The position numbers and the translations under genes were made by a program. A DNA stretch of 64,000 nt from Cyclospora cayetanensis (lineage: Eukaryota; Apicomplexa; Conoidasida; Eucoccidiorida; Eimeriidae): assembly GCF_002999335.1 (NCBI RefSeq), contig NW_020312126.1, positions 1 through 64,000 on the forward strand. Reading direction: 5' to 3'. Of the stretch, positions 36,309-48,669 are shown piece after piece. The notes beneath the pieces were generated by a model, which saw nothing but the letters and a program-made list of their open reading frames with translations, was not told the origin of the DNA and made no database searches. Each line of letters starts with the position of its first letter. Positions within the stretch are counted from its first letter, which is position 1.

Positions 36309-39300
36309 TTGTCCCCCAATCTGGAATCGAGCGAGCGATCTAAGTGATGCTTTACCACAAGCCTTACAATATGTCGAAACCTGAAACCGAGGAGACGCCT
36401 TTGGATGCCCGATCCCTATCCTCCGCCCCCCTTCCTCCCACCCCAACAAAACACGATGTTGCAAATAGTTATCCCAAAAGAAGCTCCAACCATCTAAGCT
36501 CTAAACCATCGCATGTAACGATGACTAATAACCCATTTTGCCTATACTGAAGGACGGTATTTCTCTTATTTCATACAACTATGCATGTCTTACTGAAGTG
36601 ATGTATGGTACAACCCATACCACAATAGAGTCTAGTAGACGGGACATTATTTTAAAATGCATTTTTTTGCATTGAATTGTACCATATTGTTGCCATCTTT
36701 CCTTCTTTCTGCGCAAAACCACCATGATAAAGGCGCATGGGGGCCGAGGTCTGTCGTGGTGAAGTAAACTAGAAAGGGACAAGCAAAGACCAGCTTTGCA
36801 GCATGCAGATGAAGCCGCCTTTGTGGCGAATAGTTCAATAAAGCCACCCTTTCCTTGTCCTCAGCCAACACAGCTTCGGCCTGAGGAAGAAAACAATAGT
36901 TTGAGGGCACATTTTAGCAGCTCTCTAAGAACATCAAGCACACCCATCCTGTTCCAAATAACAACTCAGCTACTAAGCACAAATAAGTCAATCTTATAGT
37001 GTGGAGCCAATTCTTTCTTACAACAAACAGAATATACGGGCACCGCAAATGATAGAAACGATTCCACACATTCATCAAGCCATTGATGGAGTGCACACAG
37101 CGCAGTAAAGGCTCCTCAAATGTAGCTTGGCGTGGCACAATGGAGGCGGAATCGCTGAAGTGGTCCGGGTGCAGCCCTAACGGACGCCGCAAGGGATCAA
37201 GAACTGTCCCCTTATAGATCACATTTATGTTTGCCACGCTGAATAGCAGTCCATTAACTTTACTTCCTTAGCTGCTCTGCATGTCGCATTATTGCCGCCT
37301 TGCATGTCTATCGACATTTGGTTTGGGGGTGTCTCATCTTGTCCCTGTATGAGACAAATCTGAAGCCTGACGAGCTTGACCGGGTTTCTACACGAGATAT
37401 GGTTGTCCCTGTGATCAAAAGGACATGGCAATACACAACACAAGCTTCTTGACACTGTAAGCAAGTACTGCAATAACTGCAACGAAACAAGAAAGCATTG
37501 GTATTCAGGGGCTCAGAGAAAGCCTAATGCTTCGCAGGGTTCTGGGCACTTGAAGGCATTCTTACTGCCAGAGTTATAGGCGCTCAATGGAAATATTGTA
37601 AGCATACTACTTAATGTACGATTGCAAATGCACGCGTAGATAACAACAGCAAGCGCAGTAATAAGCTCCAATGATTACTGCGGGAAATGCACTCGATTAT
37701 TCTGTATACATACTTGGTTTATCAAATTACAATAGCCTAGCTATTCAGGAGCTCCACTCTGTAATCAGAAGAGCAAAGATACTAGATGTCAAATCCCACA
37801 CGTAGCACAAAAGCCGTGGTTGTGGCGGAAAATTCAATGCCGCTTATTAAATACTACTGAGGTGAGTATTGAGTGCACTATTTGCTTGCTTGTGAGCGTC
37901 TTCATAGCATAATATCCTAAGCTCCATGTTATAATGGTGAGCTTTGTGAGCTTTTGTGGCCGCTTAGTATTGGTGCCAGGAGGTGGTCAAAGGATGCGGT
38001 AACGGGTTACTTGGCTATGCTTTTTTCCTCCACAAACTGTGGGATGAAGAGGAGCATATTGAAAAGATATTTGGAAGGAACATTTCATACATACCTCCTA
38101 GGTTTTCATCCTCATATGGCTTGGAAGTGAAGGTCTCTTGCCGGGGACTATACGAGTGGTGTTACACTAGCCAAAACGTAACTACCACGAAGCTGTAGCA
38201 AGAATGAGAAGCTTATCATCATAGCTTCTGCACGGTTGTGTGTTGCTCCATCGACATCATATTCTGTGAAGCGTGGGTTCGATCTCTTTAACATTGAATC
38301 TTGCGAGTGTGCAGATACCTGAAGCACATTTGCCGTTGAATAAGTCACGTGAATCTGCACACGTGTGTCTCTCTGTGGGTCAGGAGATATACAAGAGCCT
38401 CAAGTCCAACAATCAGTCCCATAATTAGCCATTTTTTAGTGATCAAGTGTTGCTACAGAACATAGCAACCTGTGTATTGGCGACTTTCTCTGGGTCAATG
38501 CATTGCCTTGCCCTGCCTGTCCCAGCATCTTAACCCTGCACCCAAAAGTTTCCAAGGCTTAATACGGAGAAAACATGCAAACCTAATAGAACCAACGGAA
38601 TTCGTAATGAGAAAGAGGAGCTGGTTGCAATCCCTGTCGCTGCCCTCTGTTGCACTCGACTCTCCCACATGACTGGGAAAAACGCCAAGCGTAGGGTATA
38701 TGGGCATAACCATTCGCAATCATTGTCGACCACTATATTTAAGTGCTCTTATTGGCTTTCAGGGTCCAAAAGGAGCGTATTCACGCAGTAAACCTAAAAG
38801 CAAAGCAAGCGTAAGTGGATGTCCTGGGGGATATCCAGCTGTCCGCGCTGCCGATGCCTTCAAAGTGACAAGAGTTTTGAGGGGCCGCCAGGACTGAATA
38901 CCAATATTACTCCAGTATTTTCGTATCTCATTGCATTTGTCAAACCTTTGCAAAGGGTTCGCTCCACGCAGCTGCGGCAATAGCACGTGCTCACTTTCCT
39001 GAACGAGTGATGTCACCTACTTCGCGCATCCACCGAGGATCTTTTTTTTTCTTTTCCAGTCCAAGGCTTTTCTAGGCCTTTTTGGCTCGTATTTCAAAGC
39101 GTATTTTTCTGTAGAAGAGGAAAAGGGTTCAACCAGAAGCCTACAAATTCATTGCCTGCTCGTTGGACCACCCTTAGAGCATTTGAGCGCCGCTAGTTCA
39201 TTCCTTTCTTGCTACTCAGACCAAATAAGGCTTGAGTCGGTAAGGAAACTGACAGCATAGCTTGATGAAAGCAACACTAGCCGGAAGCTCACCAAACACA

Positions 39301-39783
39301 CGGGTGCCGTGAGGCCCCCTCCGAAGCATCTCAATCCCTTGCACAGAGAGTGTAGCTTCGGCCTTTCCCATTTGACACAAGAGGAGAATATCCCGGAGAG
39401 AATTTAGATTGTGAAGGCTCAGAAAATATCAGCAGCAACTGATCCTGCAAATGCAGCTGTAATTCGTTATCAGCATGGGCCGAATATCCCAAAACCATTT
39501 TACGCACTCGATCGACTCAGCCTGAGGAAAGGAGACAGCGGAGAAACAAGGGGGAGGCATGAATGGGTGAAGAAAATAAGGGGAGCCTCTGTGAAGGGAA
39601 GCGAACATACAGTTTATGCAAGGCTGGAAGGCGCAAGCAAGGGGAGTGCCGAAAGTGGATGAAGGTGACGGGGAACCCAGGAATAAGCTCAAAGTGGCAT
39701 CTTCAAACCGGCACAGTAGGGAGGTACAAAGAGAATCAGGAATAGCCTTAGAAGAAATCTGAAAACCAGCTACATCAGGAGCC
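36309..39783. other. Gene-poor region
   Basis: About 3.5 kb with only short, mutually overlapping frames on both strands. It ends at the proposed start of the CRAL-TRIO/RhoGAP gene. Some of it may be further degraded retroelement (for example a 3' LTR of element A), but no supporting motif was found. Confidence 0.5.
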
Positions 39784-42700
39784 ATGGCTTCCTATGACAG
39801 CGAAGCAGAACAGCCCCCGGAGATCGTGCAGCAATACAAAGCAGCCATCGAAGCTGCTAAGAGAGCTGACAACTCTGAGTAGGCTATAACCTATGACGCT
39901 AATGACGGCTTCAAGAAAACGTTACTTTCTGAGACGAGCTTTGGGCTTACAGTTAACGGCTTCACGGTCTGTCCAGGTTCATGTGTTGCCTTTGTGTGTA
40001 TGCCATGGCTCTTTCCTGCCAAAGGACCAAAAGGTTTGGAAGTAATTGATAGATAGAGCTTTACTGTTCGTATGAGTTCAGGTTCGAGAGAATTGGCCTT
40101 GCGCGGGACTTGGGGAAGGATATTGATGGCAGGGCAGTGCTCCTTTTTGTCCCTTGCATGATCTCTACCCCTGGGGTCTCGTTGGAAAAGGCACTGTGAG
40201 GTTTGAGCATCAGAACTACGCTGCAAATCGAACCTGTAATAAGGCAAACATTACTGTTCGCATTTTGGGCCTTTGGAAAATATGGATGCAGCAGGTTACA
40301 TGCCTGATGGCTGCTAAATCTCCTTGCCATTTGGGGGTTCGTGGACTCCACCTTGATGTTTATGTCTTGGTGCCTGCAGGAACTACTGCCTTCTGAGACT
40401 GACAGAGACGGGAGAGTCCCCATTCGTTCTCATATTTGCTGAATCCTTGGCCTCCTGGATTGGTGGGGGTACGCTTCAGTTTATTAGTGACTGTAAGTCT
40501 GGTACATTCTTTTACATGAATCCGAATTTTAAACATTTTAATGTCTAGTACAATCCTGCTAGCATTTAGAGTCGGGTGAGACAGTACGAAGAAGTCAACC
40601 GCTAGCTTGAAGCCCCCAGATTTGAAGTCGCACGGCTTCTCAGTCACCACAGGACCTCCGCTTATTGGGGTCTATGCTCTCAAAGGCAGCAGTGTCGCCA
40701 TTATAAATCATATCTAACAATGAGGCTTCGTCCGCAACAGCTTCACTTGAAAAAACCAGCAGCAGGAGTATGCGTAATAGTACGAGGATGACATTTTACA
40801 TAAAGGCCCTTGTTTTCCATGTATGTATGTGTTTCTGTCAAGGTTTTAGCCTGATCCCTAATCCTTGCAAGAAAAATCTGCAGCAGATTTTCATAGTGCA
40901 TCCTACCGCGGGATCCCAAGGCCTCTTCTCTGTCATATCTTCCATCTACTCGGGCAGCTTCCCGAAAAAAGTTGTTTGGGTCGAGCGCCTTATCGATGTC
41001 CTCAAGACACTACAAATGCCCGTATCTGCTGCACTGAAGTGCGCCAAGAAGCACACGCTCAGGGCTCGTAGTTAACCATGTGCACTTTAGCGTTTTCAGC
41101 ATGGGTTTTTGGCTTAGGGCTTTGGGTAGAGAGGGTTTTTGGCATTTTTTATCATCTTCGAATTGTTGCGTGAAGGGCATTCATCGAAACTAGACTGTTT
41201 ACACATACTCTCTCCTGCACAATTCCAGCTACCTTGTACAAGTTTGAAGCTTTGAGAAGGCTTACGGTTATGTGGTGTGCCTTTAGGCTGTTCCCCTACC
41301 CAGTGCAGGTAGAAGAGGAACGTCGAGTGTCTCCTAACTCAGTGCTCACGATTTTTGGGACGCCACTAGGCGTCTTAGCAGCGCGAACAGGGGTTAGGGT
41401 TTCTTCTAGCCTAGCTTGTGTGCCCTACATACTCACAGAGTTTCGTCACTACCTCCTGAAGGCCCCCAACGTAACCACCAAGGACTTGCTGCTCCTGCAG
41501 GGAGAGTGTCAAAGTCTTTATGCCTTTGTGGGTGACATCGATTATGGAGACCCACGGGCAGACTGGACAGATACTCCAGTTGTCGCCTCTTGCTTTAGAT
41601 TGCTTCTTGAGGGACTCGAAAGACCGTTGTTCGGGAGTGGCGCCTTTGAGAATATGGCATCGGCTGGAAGTAAGAGAAAGGGCTTTGGGTTTTATGTGTA
41701 CTTGGATGCTCTTACTATTTGGAATTCGCAGTTTTGAATCGAGGGCGTGGTATTGGCACTAAGAGATCGACGATGATCCTCCAGAGTACGCGATTTGATG
41801 TATGAAGGCAGTTGCTTAGGGTTTCATGCACAGTGTTTGAGAGTTGCGCAGCTGTGTGCAGCTGCCGGGGGAGGCAAAGACCGTCTGGTGACAGAAATGA
41901 AAACAGTAAGTTGCCAGCAGCCTATTTCCCTTAGTAGTATAAGTGGATTAGCGGGGTGACAGGGTTAACATAATGGGTGTAAATTTCTTCTACTGGGTAA
42001 TACGCAGAGTTAAGTTTTTAAATTTGCTCAGAGCCGTTTCTTAGGCGATCAGGGCTACAGACATGTTTGTGCATACTTCTATGCTGATATCGATATCCAG
42101 GTAGATATGTCCACGCTAATGTGCTAGCGAAACAACAAGGTTTGTTCTATTTTCTGCTGTAAGGAATAGTAAAAACGGAATATCTGTTCTGCATTGCTCA
42201 GCTCTTTATGGGGATTCCTCACGATGAGAAGCAAAGTGTTATGGTAAGGCTTTTGCAGTCTTGTAGTTCAAAATCTTGGTGAATAGGCACCGTATCTTTA
42301 TTTTTTCAAAGTCAAATTTTGACCTTTGGTTTGTGAATGCAGTACATTTTGCTCTTCCTAAAAGAAATAGCAAGTCATGCCACACAAAACCAGGTGGGAA
42401 TATGCTGAGCGCTGAAGCCCCAGGTTTAGAACCGAGATCTTTTGATTGTTATCCTATTACTGGAGTGCCCGAGGCAAATCTTGGACATTCATGGAGAAGA
42501 GAGAGACACATATGGAGTAGCGGCAATGCATGGGTCGAGGGGCGAGAGTCTTAGATCGTCACAGCAAATTGAACGGAAATAGATGGTCGCGTAGAGAGTG
42601 GAAGGAACAGCAACGCACGCCAGGGCTGGTATATGTGTTGTACTTGTGATGTTGCATGATATTCTGCCGCTGGCTTGTTTCTTTCCAGCTAGTTTCAATC

Positions 42701-43917
42701 TATGGTATGTGTTGCTCGAAAGCCTTTTGCCTGTGTTCTCCAGATGACGCCTCAAAAGATCGCCGAGATCTTTGCTGCGGCTTTCTTTCGTCCTCCTCAG
42801 CCAGTAGATAAGCGCCTCCCACAGGCAGCCCCTGTAAGCTGTCGGTCGCCGTTTTTTTCTCATAGTCCAGTGTGCGTTTCTGGCGTTGCGTGATTAGCTG
42901 GTATTTTGTTCCCTGCTTTCTCCTTTTCTCTCTCTACCTCATTCACTGTTTCTGCGTCGCTTCTGCAGCCACCCCTGGATGTGTCGCGTTTACCTTCGAC
43001 ATTCCAGCGTGGTGCGTATTTCCCATGGTACTCATCTCGCTGTATGATTCGCAGGTGTGCATTGAGGCCCTGACCCTTGCGATCACCAATCCCAATCTGG
43101 TACACGAGGGATATTCCCTGGTGGATTCCGGAGAATCATCATCTGAGGAGAGTTCTTCAGAGGAAGAGTCAGAAGAGAGCAGCAGTAGTGACGACGCACC
43201 AGCAAAGCAAAATGTTCCCACAAAACCACAGCTAGTAAAAGCAGTGGCTCCAAAAGTCACAGCCTCTCCCGCCGCATCTGCAGCAAAGAAAACAGCACCA
43301 TTAAAAAAACGTAAGGTGGCAATAGCACCATCCCGTTGTCGAGGGCTATCTGGCACCAGGGTGTCAACCTGTTTGCAAGCCTATAATTACAGTTCACCGT
43401 GTATATACCTGATGTAATTTACCCTGATGCATATACATGGTGTGCCACTGGAAGCACAGCCGTTGATTAGGTACATATTTGCAATGCATGTGAGTACGCA
43501 CATGCGTTGACACGTGTGCTCTTCAATCTATCCTACATGAGTATTCGTAAGTGTGTGATTCGCTCATGAGAAAGCGTGTATCTACTTAGATATACCAGAA
43601 TACATCTTGCTGCACTAACGTACAGTGCGTGCATGTGCAGCTGTCCATTTATGATATATCCCTACTCTAAACGAATATGCAGATAGATGCACGCTTACGC
43701 GTGCAGGTAAGGTGCCTGTCCCAGTGAGTGGCTGTTCTTTCCTGTTCATTACCAGAGATCTATAAATCTTTGTATGTGCGTAATTTTCCCTATCAATACT
43801 TGTCTCTTCTTAGGAAAGTCCTCGTCCTCTTCGTCAGAAGCGGAATCAAAAGACTCTGAGGATTCAGATGATGATGACGAGGAGGAAGAGGAGGAGGAAG
43901 AAGAAGACAGCGAGTAG
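39784..43917 (+). CDS. CRAL-TRIO (BCH) plus RhoGAP protein, p50RhoGAP/ARHGAP1 type, with acidic tail
   Basis: Architecture of Cdc42GAP proteins: a lipid/GTPase-binding Sec14-like domain then a RhoGAP fold. Exons: 39784-about 39878 (uncertain), about 40053-40195, 40380-40492, 40843-41067, 41229-41669, 41862-41905, 42202-42243, 42343-42393, 42744-42833, 43055-43310 and 43814-43917. All junctions from exon 2 on agree in phase (about 502 residues). The CRAL-TRIO part shows DGRAVLLFVPC, SPFVLIFAESL and KKNLQQIFIVHPTAG (cf. KNLKALYVVHPT). The RhoGAP part shows FGTPLGVL, VPYILTEFRHYL, TPVVASCFRLLLEGLERPL, LFMGIPHDEKQSVM, YILLFLKEIASHATQNQ and MTPQKIAEIFAAAFFRP (cf. NKMTPxNLAxVFGPxLLRP). The arginine-finger segment usually reading EGIFRVSG reads KDLLLLQG, so the catalytic Arg is missing. 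The tail is Ser/Glu/Asp-rich and ends in about nine Glu. Exon 1 does not fit exon 2 in phase, so the true start is open. Confidence 0.85.
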
Positions 43918-44461
43918 CGCACAATTGCATGAAGAGTCAGTTTGAGGGAGCTCTTTGTGACTCCTAAGGCTGGCTTTGGGAAAGCATAGCCCTGCCTTTT
44001 AGGGTGGAATTACCTACTTCCTGAGCCCTTCCGTTTTTGCTATGATAGCCCCTCTGCACTCCGCTGATGGGTAGAAGCATTTAGTTTTAGGCATTACATC
44101 ATTACCTACCTTCAGCTAACACTAATCCCAAATTATTGAAAGTCAGAAGCCCCCATGTATTGTCGCATTATGTTGTGCCGTGCTGACAGCGCTTCCTACT
44201 AGCTTACCACGTCTACACGGTTTTGCCAGTTGTTTATGGTTGTCTACCTAGAGTAATCTGAATCTGGGCTGATTATTTGAAACTTTTTCGTCAAATGCAG
44301 CTACTGCGTAATATTTCTGCGGTGCAAAAGAGGGAAATAACAGTGTTTCTGGCCGTAATCGAAATTTTTTTTGTAAAAAGGAGAGAGATAGTATGGGCTT
44401 TCTTCGAAAGCCCCTGACGGGGATATAGCAGACAATTTAAAGTCAGATGATGCGTTACCAC
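43918..44461. other. Intergenic region downstream of the RhoGAP-like gene
   Basis: Presumed 3' UTR and spacer before retroelement B. No gene-like frame recognised; it includes T-rich and A-rich short runs near 44,360-44,380. Confidence 0.5.
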
Positions 44462-44691
44462 TCATGTTGCTATTGTCGTCTGAACTCTGTGGAAGAACCT
44501 CAAGTCTCGATTTTCATGCCGTAGAGAGAAGCCTCCCAACAATGCATCTGCGTCTATTACGGGAAATAGTGTCAGCTGTTTTGGAACTACAAGCAAATGA
44601 AAAAAGGCAAAAACTTGGAATAGCCGGATCGAACCCAGCGCAAGCAGGCTGTTTTGCCGGCAGAGGAATGCATCAAGGACACGGAAAGCCG

Positions 44692-44796
44692 TCAAGCCGG
44701 TTGTGGCGGTAGTTGCGGGGGCCCCAGAGAATACAACCACAGTTAACTTCCCACATCGGGTCAATTGTGCTCTTACACAAATTCATATGAGTCTAC
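44692..44796 (+). repeat. Inverted repeat, left arm (about 105 bp)
   Basis: The reverse complement of 44,988-45,091 matches this segment along its length: CAAGCCGG(T/C)TGTGGC, GGGGGCC-CAGAGAAT, CGGGTCAATTGTG and ACACAAATTCATATGAGTC are shared in order. It lies inside the 5' part of element B. The plus strand reads APENTTTVNFPHRVNCALTQ, possibly the gag-pol junction or protease region, but I cannot confirm a domain. Confidence 0.85.
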
Positions 44797-44987
44797 GTGA
44801 GTTGCTGTTAGCGCAACACTAGATCGGCTCTCACAGGAGACTACCCAGCAGTTGATTATTCCTGTTCACTCATTAGGGCAGCCACAAATGCTGTTTGCTG
44901 ACGGGTGGCACAACGCCAGGTCTGACAGGACTCTGACAGATAAATGCCGATCTACTTCCTATTTAGCGTTGTGCTTAGGCAACCCAT

Positions 44988-45091
44988 GTCGACTCATATG
45001 AATTTGTGTCGGGGCACAATTGACCCGTTATGGGACTTAAGCTGCGGCTCGATTCTCTGTGGCCCCCGTCACTCAGCCACAGCCGGCTTGG
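44988..45091 (-). repeat. Inverted repeat, right arm (about 104 bp)
   Basis: Inverted copy of 44,692-44,796, separated from it by about 190 bases. Together the arms could form a long hairpin. They most simply represent an inverted duplication of an element B fragment. Confidence 0.85.
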
Positions 45092-47270
45092 GGGCCCTTT
45101 CCGTGATTTCGATGTTGAACCCCTGCACCACGGCGTAATGCGAGGTATGCCATGGATGAAATGATGGAAAGTGCGCATACGGCCACAGCAGCGCACTATG
45201 AAGATTGGCGTGCAAGGAACACTAAGAGGGAGAAAGTACTGGTCTCTTTAACAACGCTTACCCCATCTGTGGTGATTATGGTAGAGTTGGCGCCTCGACA
45301 GGGTTTGGCAAAGTCTTTATGACGGCGGCTGGGCACTGCCCATCTACACTGTACGCGCAACTGGATCTATATCAGGATTTTGAATTGACCTACACCAGGA
45401 GGGGCGATGTCAAGAGCTTTTTGCATGAGCTATATAATGACGAACTCCCACGCGACGTAGCCCATCGCATTGAACAAATCCCTCGATGGACCCCAAGCTA
45501 TGTTCTGCGAAATAAAAGCCCGTAGAGCATGTACAGGAGATGAAGAAGCTGGAGGATTATTTTCTGAATACGCTAGTGTGCAAAATTGACCAGTTTGGCG
45601 CAGAAACCGGTGCTGGTGCCGAAAATGACTAAAGTTGGCGTGTATGGGTTAACTCTAGGCCTTTGAAGTGAGATGTCGCACAACTTCCTGATGCCTTGTT
45701 GTCACGTACTACCTGGTGAATCACACGGTTGAGTGCTCTACTACGCATTCACCTCTACCGACGCATCCTTATAAATCCCCATTCATCCTGATAACAAGCG
45801 CACAACGGCGTTTCATAGACACCCTCGTAAACCCGAGTATTCCTGTAGAACATTTGAACTGTTCACTACCCCGGATAAACGGAACATCGTATTAGTGGGG
45901 ATTCCTATGAGCCTACCAAGGAAGGGTGAACGGCTGTCTATATGGACGACGCCTCAGTCTACAGCCTATACAGTATCTATTTCATGCGCTCCGTTCCTTG
46001 GGCATCACGCAGCGCTGTGTGGGGGCCAGAAAAGTTGGTTCTGGTGATACAATTGTGGTTCCCAATCTCGTGTGCTGGCTGCTGTTGAGGCAGATCGGAC
46101 GAAACCAAAACCGATCGAGTGGCGGCCATTACCTTTGCGCGCTCGCAGAGAAGTTGCAAAGTTCTATAGTCTTTCGTCTACTGCTAAGATTCTATTACTG
46201 GATGTGATAAGATTGTTGCTCCTTTGGCTGAGCCGAAGAAAACGCAGGCTATGACCTTAAGAAACGAAGCAAGACGCTTGAGCAAGGACGGTTACTACCC
46301 ACTTTGAACTCCTTCGGTAATCCAGCTACCAAATTATGAGCGTCACTTCGTTGCAAAAATCAATGCTAGTAAGCTAGAGGTGGAAGCTATTCTTTTTCCA
46401 CAGGTACTTGTTATTAGAACGCCAAATTGTTTCCCGCTGCACTCATCGCTTCACATAAATCAAGCAATGGTGTTTCGTTCGCGGCACGGAACTCCCTCTT
46501 GTTTGATGAAACGTGAACAAAAATTGCCGGCACTTTGTATGGGAGGCATTTTACTATTAAGACTGACAAGCAGTCTGTAATGTCCCTACAGAAAGCTTCT
46601 AGGATTTTGGAAGTCTTAGAGTTGTGCGTTGGTTTGGACACTTTCTTCACTGGTTTCAAGCAAGCACACTGTGGGCATCACCAGCGGGGCCGCCAAGTCG
46701 CCTTCGCGGTGCCGCAGCGATTCACAATTGTACAGCGTCGCCGCTACTTCCCGTAACGAGTCACGGTCTCTGTCAAAATCAATATCATTCTATGCTCTCT
46801 CACCATCGCATTAACTAGTATTGCCACAATATAGTGGCAAAAAGGGTGAAGCATTATCACAGTGCAGATGGCTTCTTGTGGCCTTTAAAATATGTGGACT
46901 CTCTCATTTGTACCTTCTGGCTTTGCACGCAGTGCCGCTTGGCGGAACAGATACTCGCGTTGTTTGGGCCATGATAGGATCCACACTACGATGGTTAAGG
47001 CCTCTTGGTCCGTCCGGTGGCCGCCATACCTGCCACGGCCGGGGTGTATGCATCGTCATGCCCAGATTGCGGCAGCGAAAGCAGCTCGATCGTTCTAATC
47101 ACGGTCTTCCGCAAAGCCCTCTGGTTTATAAAGGGATTTGAACTCATCTAACAATGGACATTATTCCAGGTGGCTGAGCTCAAGGGTTAGAATAGCACTT
47201 ACTTCGTCATCGACACACTAAGCACATAGGCCATTCGACCGGAGCTCCAGCTCTCTCACGGGCCAGAAAG

Positions 47271-48669
47271 TCGCTCAACATTCAGTGCAAAGTGTCTGAA
47301 AGCTTCACCCAAGGGCAATATTAGGGGTGGGATTCGAGGCTTGGTAAAGCGCTTTGACGTGCTTCAATGACCCGGCCTGTTGTGCTGCCCGAAAGCTACT
47401 TGGGGCATTAAATATGAATATTTACCTATACTCAGATCAAGACGTAGTACTCGACTCTTTATCCAATGCATATTAACTACAACTAGCGTACAAGAAACTC
47501 ACATGTAGCTCAGGCCGCTGCAGGCAGGGGAGCGTTCCAGTGGAAAGTGGCTCCACGTGCTGTCACCCCTGTTTAGGCTCAACATGTTGCTTCTGAAACC
47601 CGAAGTACTGCTACTGCTGCCACTTTCCCTGCTGGAGCTGCTGCTCTCACGCGGCCATCATGTGAGTTAACAAGGCCTCGCACATCGCCAGAAAACGCGC
47701 GGTAGCCGCGAACAGCCATCCGCCCTAAAAATTGCGATAGATGTATTGAATAATAAAGTGTCTTAGACAATGGTTGGCGCTGACATATGCATCTGTACAG
47801 CACTCTTCGTTGATCGAAGTGCCGTGCCCAGCAGGCTAGGGCTTTGGGATTTTCAGTCGTGGTACAAGTTAAGCTGATGGACGCTTATTCTGGACAGACA
47901 CACTAAAAACAGAAGCTTTATAAAGGTGTAGATATACAGGAGGTATAAGGGGATGCAGACAGGCCAGCAGATCGAAAAATGTGCCTTGTGCCTGCCGCTG
48001 TTGAGTCACAGCTACGGCACAGCAGCCGCGTGTACACCCCAGCACCAATTCGTTAGAACTAACCGTTTACCCGTAGTAATACCTATTCGATACTTGCATC
48101 TACATCCGTGGTACGTAATTTTTGCCCTCCTGAAGGCAGATTTCAAGGCATTTGTGGGGCTGACTGCCCCCAGATCGTACAGAATTAATCGTTCCTCCCG
48201 CACTGTCTGCTCACGCCTGTTGATGGCGTATTCTCCCTATCCTCCAATCTCTCGCATTCGTTATTTGATTACTTGCATGCCGTATTCAATGCAACAGCGC
48301 CATGCGGCGTGAAACGGAGCTCCGGACGGGCAGCAGGCACTCATATCCCCATGAGAGTCCGAAGTACCAGAGCTCCCCAATTACAAAAAGACTGAAGCCC
48401 TTCTGGAACCTCAACTCCTAGCTTCAATGCACGCACCACATGCTGTGTATCAGTGGAGCAGTACTCCGTGAAGGCCATCCCCGAACCCCGTGCGGGGCCG
48501 ACCGGTCCGCCTCCCTTTGTACCCCTCCCTGACTGCGAACAGATTCTTTTCTCAACAGTCTCTCGAGGCCTCTTTGCGAGCTCTCCGTAGCTGCTCTCCT
48601 CACGGGTGGCCTTCTCAGTCTACACCCGCCACCAGAGCTCTGCTCGCAGCCGAGCTTCTCTCTGGGTCC
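47271..48669. other. Intergenic region upstream of K13
   Basis: Holds no frame that I recognise; short frames at 47,953-48,312 and 48,490-48,669 have no domain, the latter being open in frame with the K13 start but without ATG support. The K13 promoter and 5' UTR should be here. Confidence 0.5.

Larger units (their letters stand above)
44462..47270 (+). mobile_element. Decayed Ty3/gypsy LTR-retrotransposon pol (element B)
   Basis: A second gypsy pol relic on the plus strand. RT N-terminal text: LPRDVAHRIEQIPRWTPSYV then RNKSP (about 45,445-45,525), continuing in another frame as VEHVQEMKKLEDYF. RT palm: PFILIT-like DNA at about 45,776 sharing CCATTCATCCTGATAACA exactly with element A, and AVYMDDAS (45,933-45,956). 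RNase H: YGRHFTIKTDKQSVMSLQ (about 46,535-46,590). Integrase zinc-binding: HDRIH (46,970) then, in another frame, CPDC (47,059-47,070). A possible integrase core trace YFVIDTLS lies at 47,200-47,223. Frameshifts and stops separate these pieces. Elements A and B share alignable DNA over at least 33,430-33,640 and 45,750-45,975, so they come from the same family. No LTRs were identified. Confidence 0.8.
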
